Source of the DNA: Pseudomonas sp. TH31
GTDB taxonomy: Bacteria; Pseudomonadota; Gammaproteobacteria; Pseudomonadales; Pseudomonadaceae
Length of the DNA: 50,653 nt
Reading direction: 5' to 3'
NCBI RefSeq assembly: GCF_016650815.1
Contig: NZ_JAEKEZ010000008.1
Coordinates: 1 to 50,653 of the forward strand
Position numbers and translations under genes: made by a program. This document shows positions 26,054-36,195 of this stretch, piece by piece; position 1 is the stretch's first letter, and each line of letters starts with the position of its first letter. The notes beneath the pieces were generated by a model that saw only the letters and a program-made list of their open reading frames with translations, was not told the origin of the DNA and made no database searches.

Positions 26054-26368
26054 ATGCAAAAGATTCGTCGTGACGACGAGATCATCGTGATCGCCGGCAA
26101 AGACAAAGGTAAGCGCGGTAAGGTGCTTAAGGTTCTCGCTAATAACCGTCTGGTTATTGGTGGTCTGAACCTGGTCAAGCGTCATACCAAGCCTAACCCG
26201 ATGTCGGGCGTACAAGGCGGTATCGTCGAAAAAGAAGCTCCACTGGACGCTTCTAACGTCGCCATTTTCAACGGCGAAACCAACAAGGCTGATCGCGTTG
26301 GTTTCAAAGTAGAAGACGGCAAGAAAATTCGTGTCTTCAAGTCGACCCAAAAAGCGGTTGATGCTTGA
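26054..26368 (+). CDS. rplX: 50S ribosomal protein L24
   Basis: L24 initiates 50S assembly and lies near the tunnel exit. The 104-residue protein contains a KOW motif ([21 protein letters not shown], about 6-26) and the [21 protein letters not shown] segment. Confidence 0.97.
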   Translation: MQKIRRDDEIIVIAGKDKGKRGKVLKVLANNRLVIGGLNLVKRHTKPNPMSGVQGGIVEKEAPLDASNVAIFNGETNKADRVGFKVEDGKKIRVFKSTQKAVDA

Positions 26369-26388
26369 ACACTGCTAGGTAGAAGACC

Positions 26389-26928
26389 ATGGCACGACTA
26401 AAAGAGATTTACTGGAAGGAAATCGCACCGAAGCTTAAGGAAGAACTTAAGCTTTCGAACGTGATGGAAGTTCCACGCGTTACAAAAATCACCCTGAACA
26501 TGGGTCTGGGCGAGGCGGTCGGTGACAAAAAAGTCATCGAGCACGCTGTTGCCGACCTGGAAAAGATCACCGGTCAGAAAGTTGTTGTGACTTACGCTCG
26601 GAAATCCATTGCTGGCTTTAAAGTCCGTGAAGGTTGGCCGATCGGCGTCAAAGTGACTCTGCGCCGTGAGCGTATGTACGAATTCCTGGATCGTCTGCTG
26701 TCGATCTCCCTGCCTCGGGTTCGCGACTTCCGCGGCCTGAATGCCAAGTCCTTCGATGGTCGTGGTAACTACAGCATGGGCGTTAAAGAGCAGATCATCT
26801 TCCCGGAAATCGACTACGACAAGATCGATGCTCTCCGCGGTCTGGACATTACCCTGACCACCACTGCCAAGAACGATGATGAAGGTCGCGCGCTGCTGCG
26901 TGCTTTCAAATTCCCGTTCCGCAACTGA
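26389..26928 (+). CDS. rplE: 50S ribosomal protein L5
   Basis: L5 binds 5S rRNA and forms an intersubunit bridge with S13. The 179-residue sequence has [17 protein letters not shown], the P-site tRNA loop region [25 protein letters not shown] and the C-terminal [10 protein letters not shown]. Confidence 0.97.
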   Translation: MARLKEIYWKEIAPKLKEELKLSNVMEVPRVTKITLNMGLGEAVGDKKVIEHAVADLEKITGQKVVVTYARKSIAGFKVREGWPIGVKVTLRRERMYEFLDRLLSISLPRVRDFRGLNAKSFDGRGNYSMGVKEQIIFPEIDYDKIDALRGLDITLTTTAKNDDEGRALLRAFKFPFRN

Positions 26929-26941
26929 TTGGAGTAGGAAA

Positions 26942-27247
26942 ATGGCCAAGATGAGCATGAAAAACCGCGAGCTGAAGCGTCAGCTCACGGTTGCCAAGTA
27001 CGCCAAAAAGCGTGCAGCACTGAAAGCTATCATCGTTGATCTGAACGCAAGTCCAGAAGCGCGTTGGGAAGCTACAGTAGCTCTGCAGAAGCAGCCACGT
27101 GACGCAAGCGCTTCGCGCATGCGTAACCGCTGCCGCCTGACCGGTCGTCCACACGGCGTTTACCGCAAGTTCGGCCTCGGCCGTAACAAACTGCGTGAAG
27201 CTGCAATGCGTGGTGACGTACCTGGTCTGGTTAAAGCCAGCTGGTAA
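26942..27247 (+). CDS. rpsN: 30S ribosomal protein S14 (zinc-free long form)
   Basis: S14 is a late-assembling 30S head protein. I used ATG 26942 ([24 protein letters not shown]; 101 residues). The C-terminal region [28 protein letters not shown] has only one cysteine, so this is the zinc-independent (C-minus) form. A terminator-promoter pair follows before rpsH. Confidence 0.97.
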   Translation: MAKMSMKNRELKRQLTVAKYAKKRAALKAIIVDLNASPEARWEATVALQKQPRDASASRMRNRCRLTGRPHGVYRKFGLGRNKLREAAMRGDVPGLVKASW

Positions 27248-27307
27248 GCACTGTCAAAGTCTCGGTGTTCAGGATTGCAAGATCCTGACCATCGGTGACC
27301 TTGAACT

Positions 27308-27340
27308 TGAATCAAGCCCCTTTTGGGGCTTGATTCATTT
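27308..27340 (+). terminator. terminator inside the spc operon, after rpsN
   Basis: A perfect 13-bp stem (TGAATCAAGCCCC, 27308-27320, with GGGGCTTGATTCA, 27325-27337; TTTT loop) is followed by TTT. The 208-base rpsN-rpsH gap is the longest in the spc operon. The -35 box of the next promoter lies in the descending arm of this stem. Confidence 0.75.
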
Positions 27341-27358
27341 GTGGGGTGTGTCTAGAAT
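27330..27358 (+). promoter_or_regulatory. internal promoter before rpsH
   Basis: TTGATT (27330-27335), a 17-bp spacer and TAGAAT (27353-27358) form a good sigma-70 promoter. The -35 is part of the preceding terminator stem. About 97 bases of leader precede rpsH and include a T7 run at 27430-27436. Confidence 0.72.
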
Positions 27359-27455
27359 ACCCGGCTCGCCTGAGCCCGTGCTTTTTACGTGCGGAGTTTC
27401 TCGGCGAAGGTAGTAGCCGCAAGGCTTATTTTTTTGTATTAGGAGCGTCTAGCCC

Positions 27456-27848
27456 ATGAGTATGCAGGACCCGTTAGCGGACATGCTAACTCGAATCCGT
27501 AATGCCCAGATGGCTGAAAAGTCCGTCGTAAGCATGCCATCTTCTACTTTGAAGGTAGCTGTTGCCAAAGTCCTGAAGGACGAAGGTTACATTGCGGGTT
27601 ATCAGATCAGCAGCGAAATCAAACCACTGCTGTCCATCGAGCTGAAGTACTTCGAAGGCCGTCCGGTCATCGAGGAAGTGAAGCGCGTTAGCCGTCCAGG
27701 CCTGCGTCAGTACAAGTCCGTCGATGATCTGCCAAAAGTTCGTGGCGGTCTCGGTGTGTCTATCGTCTCCACCAACAAAGGTGTGATGACGGATCGTGCT
27801 GCGCGCGCTGCCGGTGTCGGCGGCGAAGTTCTTTGCACTGTGTTCTAA
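27456..27848 (+). CDS. rpsH: 30S ribosomal protein S8
   Basis: S8 binds 16S helix 21 and in E. coli is the spc-operon repressor, acting at the L5 start. The 130-residue protein begins [18 protein letters not shown] and has [35 protein letters not shown]. Its own promoter at 27330 suggests control partly independent of the upstream genes. Confidence 0.97.
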   Translation: MSMQDPLADMLTRIRNAQMAEKSVVSMPSSTLKVAVAKVLKDEGYIAGYQISSEIKPLLSIELKYFEGRPVIEEVKRVSRPGLRQYKSVDDLPKVRGGLGVSIVSTNKGVMTDRAARAAGVGGEVLCTVF

Positions 27849-27860
27849 GGGGGGATAAGC

Positions 27861-28394
27861 ATGTCACGCGTCGCTAAGAACCCCGTTAAGCTGCCAGCCG
27901 GTGTCGAAGTCAAATTCGCAGGCCAACAGCTTTCGGTGAAGGGTGCCAAGGGCACTCTCGAACTGAATATCCATTCGTCCGTTGAGATCGTTGAAGAAGC
28001 TGGTGAGCTGCGTTTCGCTGCTCGCAATGGCGATCAACAAACTCGCGCAATGGCCGGTACCACTCGTGCGTTGGTAAACAACATGGTCCAAGGCGTAAGC
28101 CAAGGCTTCGAGCGCAAGCTCCAGCTGGTCGGTGTTGGTTACAAAGCGCAAGCAAAAGGCACAGTGCTGAACCTGGCTCTTGGCTTCTCGCACCCAGTGG
28201 ATTACGAACTGCCGGAAGGCATCACCGCTGAGACACCTAGCCAGACCGATATCCTGATCAAGGGCATCGATAAGCAGCTGGTAGGTCAAGTGGCCGCCGA
28301 GATCCGCGACTTCCGTCCACCAGAGCCTTACAAAGGTAAAGGTGTGCGCTACGCGGACGAAGTCGTCCGTCGTAAAGAAGCCAAGAAGAAGTAG
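27861..28394 (+). CDS. rplF: 50S ribosomal protein L6
   Basis: L6 lies near the sarcin-ricin loop and the factor-binding site and is needed for 50S maturation. It has 177 residues in two similar domains, with [10 protein letters not shown] in the middle and the C-terminal [21 protein letters not shown] motif. Confidence 0.97.
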   Translation: MSRVAKNPVKLPAGVEVKFAGQQLSVKGAKGTLELNIHSSVEIVEEAGELRFAARNGDQQTRAMAGTTRALVNNMVQGVSQGFERKLQLVGVGYKAQAKGTVLNLALGFSHPVDYELPEGITAETPSQTDILIKGIDKQLVGQVAAEIRDFRPPEPYKGKGVRYADEVVRRKEAKKK

Positions 28395-28404
28395 GGCATA
28401 GCAA

Positions 28405-28755
28405 ATGACCGACAAAAAAGTTACTCGACTGCGTCGCGCTCGCAAAGCACGCCTGAAAATGCACGAACTCGAAGTCGTGCGTCTCTGCGTGTTCCGCTCG
28501 TCGCAGCACATCTACGCCCAGGTCATTTCGGCCGACGGCAACAAAGTCCTGGCATCTGCCTCGACTTTGGATAAAGAACTGCGTGATGGCGCCACTGGCA
28601 ACATCGACGCGGCCACTAAGGTTGGCCAGCTGGTCGCTACGCGTGCTAAAGCCGCTGGCGTCTCGCAGGTGGCTTTCGACCGCTCTGGCTTCAAGTACCA
28701 CGGCCGCGTCAAGGCGCTGGCTGATGCTGCTCGTGAAGCTGGGCTGGAGTTCTAA
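28405..28755 (+). CDS. rplR: 50S ribosomal protein L18
   Basis: L18 binds 5S rRNA with L5 and L25. The 116-residue protein has a basic N terminus ([19 protein letters not shown]) and the C-terminal [32 protein letters not shown] that is conserved in the family. Confidence 0.97.
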   Translation: MTDKKVTRLRRARKARLKMHELEVVRLCVFRSSQHIYAQVISADGNKVLASASTLDKELRDGATGNIDAATKVGQLVATRAKAAGVSQVAFDRSGFKYHGRVKALADAAREAGLEF

Positions 28756-28758
28756 GTT

Positions 28759-29259
28759 ATGTCAAATAACGACCAAAAGCGCGACGAAGGCTACATTGAG
28801 AAGCTGGTTCAAGTTAACCGCGTAGCCAAAACCGTTAAAGGCGGCCGTATCTTCACTTTCACCGCGTTGACCGTGGTTGGTGATGGTAAAGGGCGTGTTG
28901 GCTTCGGCCGTGGCAAGTCACGTGAAGTGCCTGCCGCGATCCAGAAGGCAATGGAAGCTGCTCGTCGCAACATGATCCAAGTTGATCTGAACGGCACCAC
29001 TCTGCAGTACGCAATGAAGTCCGCTCATGGCGCTTCGAAGGTGTACATGCAGCCTGCTTCTGAAGGTACCGGTATCATCGCTGGCGGCGCTATGCGTGCT
29101 GTTCTCGAAGTTGCTGGCGTTCAGAACGTTCTGGCCAAGTGCTACGGCTCGACTAACCCGGTAAACGTGGTTCACGCCACTTTCAAAGGTTTGAAAGCTA
29201 TGCAGTCTCCTGAATCTATTGCCGCCAAGCGTGGCAAAAGCGTCAAGGAGATCTTCTGA
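28759..29259 (+). CDS. rpsE: 30S ribosomal protein S5
   Basis: S5 acts with S4 in decoding fidelity and at the mRNA entry channel. The 166-residue sequence has the N-terminal [25 protein letters not shown] loop, where spectinomycin-resistance changes occur; it looks wild type. It also has [16 protein letters not shown]. It starts three bases after rplR. Confidence 0.97.
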   Translation: MSNNDQKRDEGYIEKLVQVNRVAKTVKGGRIFTFTALTVVGDGKGRVGFGRGKSREVPAAIQKAMEAARRNMIQVDLNGTTLQYAMKSAHGASKVYMQPASEGTGIIAGGAMRAVLEVAGVQNVLAKCYGSTNPVNVVHATFKGLKAMQSPESIAAKRGKSVKEIF

Positions 29260-29261
29260 TC

Positions 29262-29438
29262 ATGGCTACCGTTAAAGTTACGCTGATCAAAAGCATGACC
29301 GGCCGCATCCCTAACCACAAACTGTGCGTTAAGGGTCTGGGTCTGCGTCGCATCGGTCACACTGTAGAAGTACTTGATACTCCCGAGAATCGCGGGATGA
29401 TCAACAAGGCTTACTACATGCTGCGTGTCGAGGGTTAA
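29262..29438 (+). CDS. rpmD: 50S ribosomal protein L30
   Basis: This 58-residue protein reads [20 protein letters not shown] onward and ends [11 protein letters not shown]. It has the L30/L7 fold signature [21 protein letters not shown]. It starts two bases after rpsE and ends three bases before rplO. L30 is a late-assembly 50S protein that is absent from some bacteria. Confidence 0.96.
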   Translation: MATVKVTLIKSMTGRIPNHKLCVKGLGLRRIGHTVEVLDTPENRGMINKAYYMLRVEG

Positions 29439-29441
29439 TCG

Positions 29442-29879
29442 ATGAAACTCAATGATCTGAGTCCAGCGCCGGGTTCCCGTCGCGAAAAGCATCGTCCGGG
29501 CCGTGGTATCGGTAGTGGTTTGGGCAAGACCGGTGGCCGTGGCCACAAAGGTCAGTCCTCCCGCTCCGGTGGCACCATTGCTCCAGGCTTTGAAGGCGGT
29601 CAACAGCCGCTGCATCGTCGTCTGCCGAAATTCGGTTTCGTTTCCCTGAAAGCCATGGACCGCGCAGAAGTGCGTTTGTCCGAGCTGGCCAAAGTGGAAG
29701 GCGACATCGTCACCGTGCAGTCCCTGAAAGATGCCAACGTGATTAACGTCAACGTACAGCGTGTGAAAATCATGCTGTCCGGCGAAGTTACTCGCGCTGT
29801 CACCATCGGAAAGGGAATCGGCGCCACCAAAGGTGCGCGTGCGGCTATCGAAGCAGCTGGCGGCAAGTTCGAGGAATAA
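29442..29879 (+). CDS. rplO: 50S ribosomal protein L15
   Basis: L15 binds 23S rRNA in late assembly. The 145-residue protein begins [22 protein letters not shown] and has the glycine- and arginine-rich extension ([17 protein letters not shown], about 21-37). secY starts directly at the next base. Confidence 0.97.
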   Translation: MKLNDLSPAPGSRREKHRPGRGIGSGLGKTGGRGHKGQSSRSGGTIAPGFEGGQQPLHRRLPKFGFVSLKAMDRAEVRLSELAKVEGDIVTVQSLKDANVINVNVQRVKIMLSGEVTRAVTIGKGIGATKGARAAIEAAGGKFEE

Positions 29880-31208
29880 ATGGCTAAGCAAGGTGCTCTC
29901 TCTGCGCTCGGCAAAGGCGGTATGTCTGAACTCTGGGCTCGTCTGCGTTTTCTGTTCCTGGCGATTATCGTCTACCGAATAGGCGCACACATCCCGGTTC
30001 CAGGTATTAACCCGGACCGACTCGCGGACCTGTTTCGACAGAATGAGGGGACCATTCTTAGCTTGTTCAACATGTTTTCCGGCGGCGCGCTGGAACGGAT
30101 GAGCATCTTTGCACTGGGGATCATGCCGTACATTTCGGCATCGATCATCATGCAACTGATGACCGCCGTCAGCCCGCAGCTGGAACAGTTGAAGAAGGAA
30201 GGTGAAGCTGGCCGTCGCAAGATCAGCCAGTACACCCGCTACGGCACTGTCGTTCTCGCTCTCGTTCAGGCTATTGGCATGTCCATTGGTCTGGCGGGGC
30301 AGGGCGTTGCGTTCACTGGTGACTTTGGCTTCCATTTCGTCGCGGTATCCACTTTTGTGGCTGGTGCGATGTTCATGATGTGGCTGGGTGAGCAGATTAC
30401 TGAGCGTGGTGTTGGCAACGGTATCTCGATGTTGATTTTTTCGGGTATCGTCGCCGGTCTTCCGAGAGCGATCGGGCAGTCTTTCGAGTCTGCACGTCAG
30501 GGGGATATCAATATCTTCGCCCTGGTTGCCATCGGTTTGCTGGCAGTAGCGATTATCGGTTTCGTGGTGTTCATTGAGCGTGGTCAGCGTCGTATTGCTG
30601 TTCATTACGCCAAGCGTCAGCAGGGCCGCAAGGTCTTCGCTGCGCAGACTAGCCACTTGCCGCTGAAGGTGAACATGGCCGGTGTTATTCCGGCTATTTT
30701 CGCGAGCAGCATTTTGCTGTTCCCGGCTTCGTTGGGTGCCTGGTTCGGTCAGTCTGAAGGTATGGGCTGGTTGCAGGACATCTCGCAGTCGATCGCTCCT
30801 GGTCAGCCGTTGAATATTCTGCTGTTTAGTGCAGGGATTATTTTCTTCTGCTTCTTCTATACGGCGTTGATGTTCAATCCGAAAGACGTAGCGGAAAACC
30901 TGAAGAAGTCCGGTGCCTTTATTCCGGGCATTCGTCCAGGCGAGCAGTCTGCGCGCTATATTGATGGCGTTCTGACTCGTTTGACCATGTTCGGTGCTCT
31001 TTACATGACGGCCGTGTGCTTGCTGCCCCAGTTCTTGGTGGTTGCAGCAAACGTTCCGTTCTACCTTGGCGGGACCTCGTTGCTGATCGTCGTCGTGGTT
31101 GTGATGGACTTCATGTCCCAAGTACAATCGCACCTCGTTTCGCACCAGTACGAATCCCTGATGAAGAAAGCCAACCTGAAGGGTTACGGCAGCGGCATGT
31201 TGCGCTGA
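29880..31208 (+). CDS. secY: preprotein translocase subunit SecY
   Basis: SecY is the ten-helix channel of the SecYEG translocon in the inner membrane. The 442-residue protein has the conserved [11 protein letters not shown] segment after helix 1, the plug region ([32 protein letters not shown]) and the long cytosolic loops that bind SecA and ribosomes. It follows rplO with no gap and is followed by rpmJ, as in other spc operons. Confidence 0.97.
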   Translation: MAKQGALSALGKGGMSELWARLRFLFLAIIVYRIGAHIPVPGINPDRLADLFRQNEGTILSLFNMFSGGALERMSIFALGIMPYISASIIMQLMTAVSPQLEQLKKEGEAGRRKISQYTRYGTVVLALVQAIGMSIGLAGQGVAFTGDFGFHFVAVSTFVAGAMFMMWLGEQITERGVGNGISMLIFSGIVAGLPRAIGQSFESARQGDINIFALVAIGLLAVAIIGFVVFIERGQRRIAVHYAKRQQGRKVFAAQTSHLPLKVNMAGVIPAIFASSILLFPASLGAWFGQSEGMGWLQDISQSIAPGQPLNILLFSAGIIFFCFFYTALMFNPKDVAENLKKSGAFIPGIRPGEQSARYIDGVLTRLTMFGALYMTAVCLLPQFLVVAANVPFYLGGTSLLIVVVVVMDFMSQVQSHLVSHQYESLMKKANLKGYGSGMLR

Positions 31209-31235
31209 GTACCCATAAGGTTCGAGGAGTTGGTG

Positions 31236-31352
31236 ATGAAAGTTCGTGCATCGGTGAAAAAGCTGTGCCGTAACTGCAAGATTATTCGCCGCGAAGGTGT
31301 TGTTCGAGTAATTTGCAGCGCGGAACCGCGTCACAAACAGCGCCAAGGCTGA
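31236..31352 (+). CDS. rpmJ: 50S ribosomal protein L36 (zinc-ribbon form)
   Basis: This 38-residue protein begins [21 protein letters not shown]11, C14, C27 and H33 form the zinc ribbon, so it is the C-plus paralogue; zinc-starved Pseudomonas use a cysteine-free copy elsewhere. It is the last gene of the spc operon, 27 bases after secY and just before a terminator. Confidence 0.96.
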
Positions 31353-31370
31353 GTGTGATTGTGCTTCAAG

Positions 31371-31397
31371 CCCGGCAGCTAGTGCGCTGCCGGGTTG
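31371..31397 (+). terminator. terminator at the end of the spc operon
   Basis: CCCGGCAGC (31371-31379) pairs perfectly with GCTGCCGGG (31386-31394) around a 6-base loop. The following TTGATTATTTG is only moderately T-rich, so some read-through into the alpha operon is likely. Confidence 0.72.
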
Positions 31398-31423
31398 ATT
31401 ATTTGTTATTACAGCGATATTAT
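31395..31423 (+). promoter_or_regulatory. putative alpha-operon promoter
   Basis: TTGATT (31395-31400), a 17-bp spacer and TATTAT (31418-31423) lie directly after the terminator stem, about 60 bases upstream of rpsM. The design repeats that found before rpsH. Confidence 0.72.
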
Positions 31424-31482
31424 CTCGCGCCCTATTTCTTGGCTTCCGGGGCGTAGGTAGCTGTCAATTGGAGTCCCACTGA

Positions 31483-31839
31483 ATGGCCCGTATTGCAGGC
31501 GTTAACATTCCAGATAACAAGCATACTGTTATCTCGCTGACCTACATCTATGGTGTTGGTCGCACTACTGCACAGAAGATCTGTGCAGTGACTGGGGTAA
31601 ACCCAGCCGCAAAGATCAAAGATCTGAGCGACGAGCAGATTGAACAGCTGCGTGGCGAAGTGGCGAAGTTCACCACTGAAGGTGACCTGCGTCGCGAAAT
31701 CAACATGAAAATCAAGCGTTTGATGGACCTCGGTTGCTATCGCGGTCTGCGTCATCGTCGTGGTCTTCCAGTGCGCGGTCAGCGTACCAAGACTAACGCG
31801 CGTACCCGTAAAGGTCCGCGTAAGCCGATCCGCAAGTAA
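31483..31839 (+). CDS. rpsM: 30S ribosomal protein S13
   Basis: S13 contacts P-site tRNA and bridges to L5. The 118-residue sequence has [22 protein letters not shown] and the basic tail [25 protein letters not shown]. It is first in the alpha operon (rpsM-rpsK-rpsD-rpoA-rplQ), downstream of a good promoter. Confidence 0.97.
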   Translation: MARIAGVNIPDNKHTVISLTYIYGVGRTTAQKICAVTGVNPAAKIKDLSDEQIEQLRGEVAKFTTEGDLRREINMKIKRLMDLGCYRGLRHRRGLPVRGQRTKTNARTRKGPRKPIRK

Positions 31840-31869
31840 TCGCCCCAGCGAATCGACAGGAAATTAATC

Positions 31870-32259
31870 ATGGCTAAACCTGCTGCTCGTCCTCGTAAAA
31901 AAGTCAAAAAGACAGTGGTTGATGGCATCGCCCACATCCACGCGTCTTTTAACAACACAATCGTGACCATCACCGACCGTCAAGGTAACGCGCTTTCTTG
32001 GGCTACCTCCGGTGGTTCGGGTTTCCGCGGTTCCCGCAAGTCCACGCCGTTTGCTGCTCAAGTAGCTGCTGAACGTGCTGGTCAAGCTGCGCTGGAATAT
32101 GGCCTGAAAAACCTCGACGTAAACGTCAAAGGTCCAGGTCCAGGTCGTGAATCCGCAGTCCGCGCTTTGAACGGCTGTGGCTACAAGATCGCCAGCATCA
32201 CCGACGTGACGCCAATCCCGCACAACGGGTGCCGTCCGCCGAAGAAGCGCCGCGTGTAA
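31870..32259 (+). CDS. rpsK: 30S ribosomal protein S11
   Basis: S11 lies on the 30S platform near the Shine-Dalgarno helix. The 129-residue protein has the family signature [42 protein letters not shown] at its C terminus and a basic N terminus ([14 protein letters not shown]). Confidence 0.97.
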   Translation: MAKPAARPRKKVKKTVVDGIAHIHASFNNTIVTITDRQGNALSWATSGGSGFRGSRKSTPFAAQVAAERAGQAALEYGLKNLDVNVKGPGPGRESAVRALNGCGYKIASITDVTPIPHNGCRPPKKRRV

Positions 32260-32277
32260 TCCAGGAGATTGTAAAGA

Positions 32278-32898
32278 ATGGCTCGTTACATTGGTCCAAA
32301 ATGCAAACTCGCTCGTCGTGAAGGCACCGATCTCTTTCTGAAGAGCGGCGTGCGCGCGATCGAATCGAAGTGCAACATCGAAGCAGCACCTGGTATCCAC
32401 GGCCAACGCCGCGGTCGCCAGTCCGATTACGGCACCCAACTGCGTGAAAAGCAGAAGGTCCGTCGTATCTACGGCGTTCTCGAGCGTCAATTCAGCGGCT
32501 ACTACAAAGAAGCTGCTGGCAAGAAAGGTGCAACCGGTGAAAACCTGCTGCAACTGCTCGAATGCCGTCTGGACAACGTTGTATACCGTATGGGTTTTGG
32601 CTCTACTCGTGCCGAATCCCGTCAGCTGGTATCGCACAAATCCGTCAGCGTTAACGGTCAGACCGTAAACGTGCCGTCGTACCAGGTTCGTGCTGGTGAC
32701 GTGGTCGCGATTCGCGAGAAAGCAAAGAACCAACTTCGCATTGTCCAAGCTCTCGATCTGTGTGCCCAACGTGGCCGCGTAGAATGGGTAGAAGTAGACA
32801 CTGAGAAGAAGTCGGGCGTTTTCAAGAACGTTCCTGCTCGCAGTGATCTGTCCGCCGACATCAACGAAAGCCTGATTGTCGAGCTCTACTCCAAGTAA
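32278..32898 (+). CDS. rpsD: 30S ribosomal protein S4
   Basis: S4 is a primary 16S-binding protein that affects decoding fidelity, and in E. coli it represses the alpha operon. The 206-residue sequence has the N-terminal [19 protein letters not shown] and an S4 RNA-binding domain (about 96-160: [30 protein letters not shown]). The paired cysteine zinc site of other lineages is not present. Confidence 0.97.
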   Translation: MARYIGPKCKLARREGTDLFLKSGVRAIESKCNIEAAPGIHGQRRGRQSDYGTQLREKQKVRRIYGVLERQFSGYYKEAAGKKGATGENLLQLLECRLDNVVYRMGFGSTRAESRQLVSHKSVSVNGQTVNVPSYQVRAGDVVAIREKAKNQLRIVQALDLCAQRGRVEWVEVDTEKKSGVFKNVPARSDLSADINESLIVELYSK

Positions 32899-32920
32899 GG
32901 GCTAGAAAATAGGTGCATCC

Positions 32921-33922
32921 ATGCAGATTTCGGTAAATGAGTTCCTGACACCCCGCCATATTGATGTGCAGGTTGTCAGTCCAACCCGCGCCAAGATCAC
33001 TCTCGAGCCTCTCGAGCGTGGTTTCGGCCACACCCTGGGCAACGCGCTGCGACGCATCTTGTTGTCCTCAATGCCCGGCTGTGCAGTAGTCGAGGCCGAG
33101 ATTGACGGTGTGCTCCACGAGTACAGCGCCATCGAAGGTGTACAGGAAGACGTAATTGAAATCCTGTTGAACCTTAAAGGTCTGGCTATCAAGCTGCACG
33201 GCCGTGACGAAGTTACGCTGACCTTGTCGAAGAAGGGTTCGGGGGTGGTTACCGCTGCCGATATTCAGCTGGATCATGATGTCGAGATCGTTAACCCCGA
33301 TCACGTAATCGCTAACCTGGCGTCTAACGGCGCCCTGAACATGAAGCTCACCGTAGCTCGTGGTCGTGGTTATGAACCGGCAGATTCGCGTCAGAGCGAT
33401 GAAGACGAAAGCCGCAGCATTGGTCGCTTGCAGCTTGACTCTTCGTTCAGCCCGGTTCGCCGTATCGCATACGTGGTGGAAAACGCCCGTGTCGAACAGC
33501 GTACTAACCTGGACAAGCTGGTTATTGATCTGGAAACCAACGGTACTCTGGATCCTGAAGAGGCTATCCGTCGCGCTGCAACCATCCTGCAACAGCAGTT
33601 GGCTGCGTTCGTGGACCTCAAAGGTGACAGTGAGCCAGTGGTTGTCGAGCAGGAAGACGAGATCGATCCGATCCTGCTTCGCCCGGTTGACGATCTGGAA
33701 CTGACTGTACGTTCGGCTAACTGCCTTAAGGCGGAAAACATCTACTACATCGGTGACCTGATTCAGCGTACCGAAGTAGAGCTGTTGAAGACTCCGAACC
33801 TTGGCAAGAAATCCTTGACTGAGATCAAGGACGTTCTGGCCTCCCGCGGTCTGTCCCTCGGCATGCGCCTCGACAACTGGCCGCCTGCAAGTCTTAAGAA
33901 GGACGACAAGGCGACTGCCTGA
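32921..33922 (+). CDS. rpoA: DNA-directed RNA polymerase subunit alpha
   Basis: Alpha dimerises through its N-terminal domain (1-235; [26 protein letters not shown] is conserved) to start polymerase assembly. Its C-terminal domain (about 250-333; [28 protein letters not shown]) binds UP elements and activators. At 333 residues it is the standard Pseudomonas length. It lies between rpsD and rplQ. Confidence 0.98.
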   Translation: MQISVNEFLTPRHIDVQVVSPTRAKITLEPLERGFGHTLGNALRRILLSSMPGCAVVEAEIDGVLHEYSAIEGVQEDVIEILLNLKGLAIKLHGRDEVTLTLSKKGSGVVTAADIQLDHDVEIVNPDHVIANLASNGALNMKLTVARGRGYEPADSRQSDEDESRSIGRLQLDSSFSPVRRIAYVVENARVEQRTNLDKLVIDLETNGTLDPEEAIRRAATILQQQLAAFVDLKGDSEPVVVEQEDEIDPILLRPVDDLELTVRSANCLKAENIYYIGDLIQRTEVELLKTPNLGKKSLTEIKDVLASRGLSLGMRLDNWPPASLKKDDKATA

Positions 33923-33964
33923 TCGTCGTAATCACCGAACGTTGTGTTTGGTAAGGAATGAACC

Positions 33965-34351
33965 ATGCGTCATCGTAAAAGTGGTCGTCACCTGAGCCGC
34001 ACTAGCTCGCACCGCAAGGCCATGTTTCAAAACATGGCAGTGTCGCTGTTCGAGCACGAGCTGATCAAAACTACACTGCCGAAAGCTAAAGAACTGCGTC
34101 GCGTTGCTGAGCCGCTGATCACTTTGGCCAAGACAGACAGCCTGGCTAACCGCCGTCTGGTTTTCGACCGTACTCGTTCGAAAGCTATCGTAGGTAAGCT
34201 CTTCAACGACCTGGGCAAGCGTTACGCTACCCGTGAGGGTGGCTACCTGCGCATCCTCAAGTGCGGCTTCCGCACTGGTGACAACGCGCCTATGGCGTAC
34301 GTTGAGTTGGTTGATCGTCCAGTTGGCGGTGAAGCTGTATCCGCTGAGTAA
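33965..34351 (+). CDS. rplQ: 50S ribosomal protein L17
   Basis: L17 lies near the tunnel exit. The 128-residue protein begins [24 protein letters not shown] and ends [24 protein letters not shown]. It is the last gene of the alpha operon, followed by a terminator. Confidence 0.97.
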   Translation: MRHRKSGRHLSRTSSHRKAMFQNMAVSLFEHELIKTTLPKAKELRRVAEPLITLAKTDSLANRRLVFDRTRSKAIVGKLFNDLGKRYATREGGYLRILKCGFRTGDNAPMAYVELVDRPVGGEAVSAE

Positions 34352-34371
34352 GACGTCAGTCTGAAACGAAG

Positions 34372-34397
34372 AACCGGGCCTAGTGCCCGGTTTTTTG
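34372..34397 (+). terminator. terminator of the alpha operon
   Basis: AACCGGGC (34372-34379) pairs with GCCCGGTT (34385-34392) around a 5-base loop, followed by six T. It closes the ribosomal super-cluster before katA. The remaining 194 bases to katA are AT-rich and contain the palindrome CAAATTAATGAATTTG (34494-34509); no promoter could be placed with confidence. Confidence 0.9.
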
Positions 34398-34591
34398 TGC
34401 CTGTAAGAAACGCGCTGTTCGTACAAGCTCCCCTGTGGCTCAAGCCATCAGTATGTGATCGGGATTGTTGGTAGTATTTTTCTATTGATATCTGCAAATT
34501 AATGAATTTGTAGGTGTCATGATCGATGGTTAATACTCCCTCCCAAGCCGATTAGCCGGCAGTTCCAAAACTGACAGAGGAAGAAGATCGC

Positions 34592-36040
34592 ATGAGCCAA
34601 AACAAAACGCTTACGACCGCCAGTGGCGCTCCTGTCGCCGACAACCAGAATTCCCGTTCCGCCGGCCCTCGTGGCCCGCTGCTGCTCGACGATTTCCACC
34701 TGATCGAGAAGCTTGCCCACTTTAACCGTGAAAACATCCCTGAGCGCCGCGTCCACGCGAAAGGCTCGGGTGCTTACGGTACGTTCACGGTTACCCGTGA
34801 CATCACCGAGTACACCAGCGCCAAGCTGTTCGAGTCCATTGGCAAGCAAACACCGACGTTCTTGCGGTTTTCCACCGTGGGTGGCGAGCGCGGTTCGGCT
34901 GATACCGAGCGCGATCCACGTGGCTTTGCTTTGAAGTTTTATACCGAAGAAGGCAACTGGGACATCGTTGGTAACAACACACCAGTGTTCTTCATTCGCG
35001 ACCCACTGAAATTCCCGGACTTTATCCATACCCAGAAACGCCTGCCGCAAAGCAATCTGAAAAGCGCACAAATGATGTGGGACTTCTGGTCGCACTCCCC
35101 GGAGGCGCTGCACCAGGTCACCATCTTGTTCTCGGATCGCGGCATCCCTGACGGTTACCGTCACATGCACGGCTTTGGTAGCCACACCTACAGCCTGATT
35201 AGTGCCAAAGGTGAGCGTCACTGGGTGAAATGGCACTACAAGACCCGGCAGGGGATCAAGAACCTTACGCCGGCAGACGCTGCACGCCTGGCCGGTACTG
35301 ATCCGGATTACGCTCAGCGGGATCTGTTCGGTGCGATCGAGCGCGGTGATTTTCCGAAATGGCGCGTGTGCATTCAGATCATGACCGAGGCCCAGGCTGC
35401 GGCACACTACGAGAACCCGTTCGACGTGACCAAGACTTGGTCTCAGAAAGAGTTCCCGCTGATCGAAGTGGGTGAACTGGAGCTCAACCGCAATCCGCAA
35501 AACTACTTCGCTGAAGTCGAGCAAGCGGCATTCGGTCCAAGCAACATGGTCCCCGGTGTGGGGCTGTCGCCGGATCGCATGCTGCAAGGCCGCGTGTTCG
35601 CTTACGCTGATGCTCACCGCTACCGCGTAGGCACCAACCACCAGCAACTGCCGGTGAATGCTCCACGCAACCAGGTCAACAGCTACCAGCGTGATGGTTC
35701 CATGGCGTTCGGCAGCAACGGTGGTGCAACGCCCAACTACGAGCCGAACAGCTACGTAGAGTCGCCGAAACAAGCCCCGCGCTACGCCGAGCCTGCGCTG
35801 GCCTTGAGCGGTTCGGCTGATCGTTACGATCACCGTGAAGACACCGATTATTACAGCCATGCCGGTGCGCTGTTCCGCCTGATGAATGATGAGCAGAGAA
35901 CCCTGCTGATCAATAACATTGCCGGCGCCATGGCCGGGGTTTCCAGTGATGTGGTTGATCGTCAACTGCAGCACTTCTTCAGGGCTGACCCGGCGTACGG
36001 AGACGCAATCGCAAAGGCGTTGGGCGTACAGCTTAACTAA
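34592..36040 (+). CDS. katA: heme catalase (small-subunit monofunctional type), KatA-like
   Basis: This catalase converts hydrogen peroxide to water and oxygen. The 482-residue length and absence of a C-terminal flavodoxin-like domain place it in the small-subunit clade 3. Visible motifs are the distal histidine in [10 protein letters not shown] (H55), the distal Asn in [11 protein letters not shown] (near 128) and the heme-ligand tyrosine region [17 protein letters not shown]. No signal peptide is seen, so it is cytoplasmic. The katA-bfr-uvrA-MFS-ssb order matches P. aeruginosa, where KatA is the main catalase. Confidence 0.95.
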   Translation: MSQNKTLTTASGAPVADNQNSRSAGPRGPLLLDDFHLIEKLAHFNRENIPERRVHAKGSGAYGTFTVTRDITEYTSAKLFESIGKQTPTFLRFSTVGGERGSADTERDPRGFALKFYTEEGNWDIVGNNTPVFFIRDPLKFPDFIHTQKRLPQSNLKSAQMMWDFWSHSPEALHQVTILFSDRGIPDGYRHMHGFGSHTYSLISAKGERHWVKWHYKTRQGIKNLTPADAARLAGTDPDYAQRDLFGAIERGDFPKWRVCIQIMTEAQAAAHYENPFDVTKTWSQKEFPLIEVGELELNRNPQNYFAEVEQAAFGPSNMVPGVGLSPDRMLQGRVFAYADAHRYRVGTNHQQLPVNAPRNQVNSYQRDGSMAFGSNGGATPNYEPNSYVESPKQAPRYAEPALALSGSADRYDHREDTDYYSHAGALFRLMNDEQRTLLINNIAGAMAGVSSDVVDRQLQHFFRADPAYGDAIAKALGVQLN

Positions 36041-36057
36041 GTCTAAACAAGAAGCAG

Positions 36058-36082
36058 AACCGCCCTCATCTGGGCGGTTTTT
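36058..36082 (+). terminator. terminator of katA
   Basis: AACCGCCC (36058-36065) pairs with GGGCGGTT (36072-36079) around TCATCT, followed by TTT. It ends katA before the bfr gene. Confidence 0.85.
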
Positions 36083-36195
36083 GCGTTATTTAAACCACTT
36101 TTCTCAGAATATCTTCGCTTTTATCGCGCAGGCGGAGTGACCAATCAGTCGGCTTGGTTCAAACTACAGACTTTCAAGCAGGGAGATGTAGGGCG

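Noticed and set aside
34494..34509. Palindrome CAAATT-AATG-AATTTG upstream of katA as an OxyR site
   Set aside because: It does not match the spaced ATAG-type OxyR pattern that I know; no operator was assigned.
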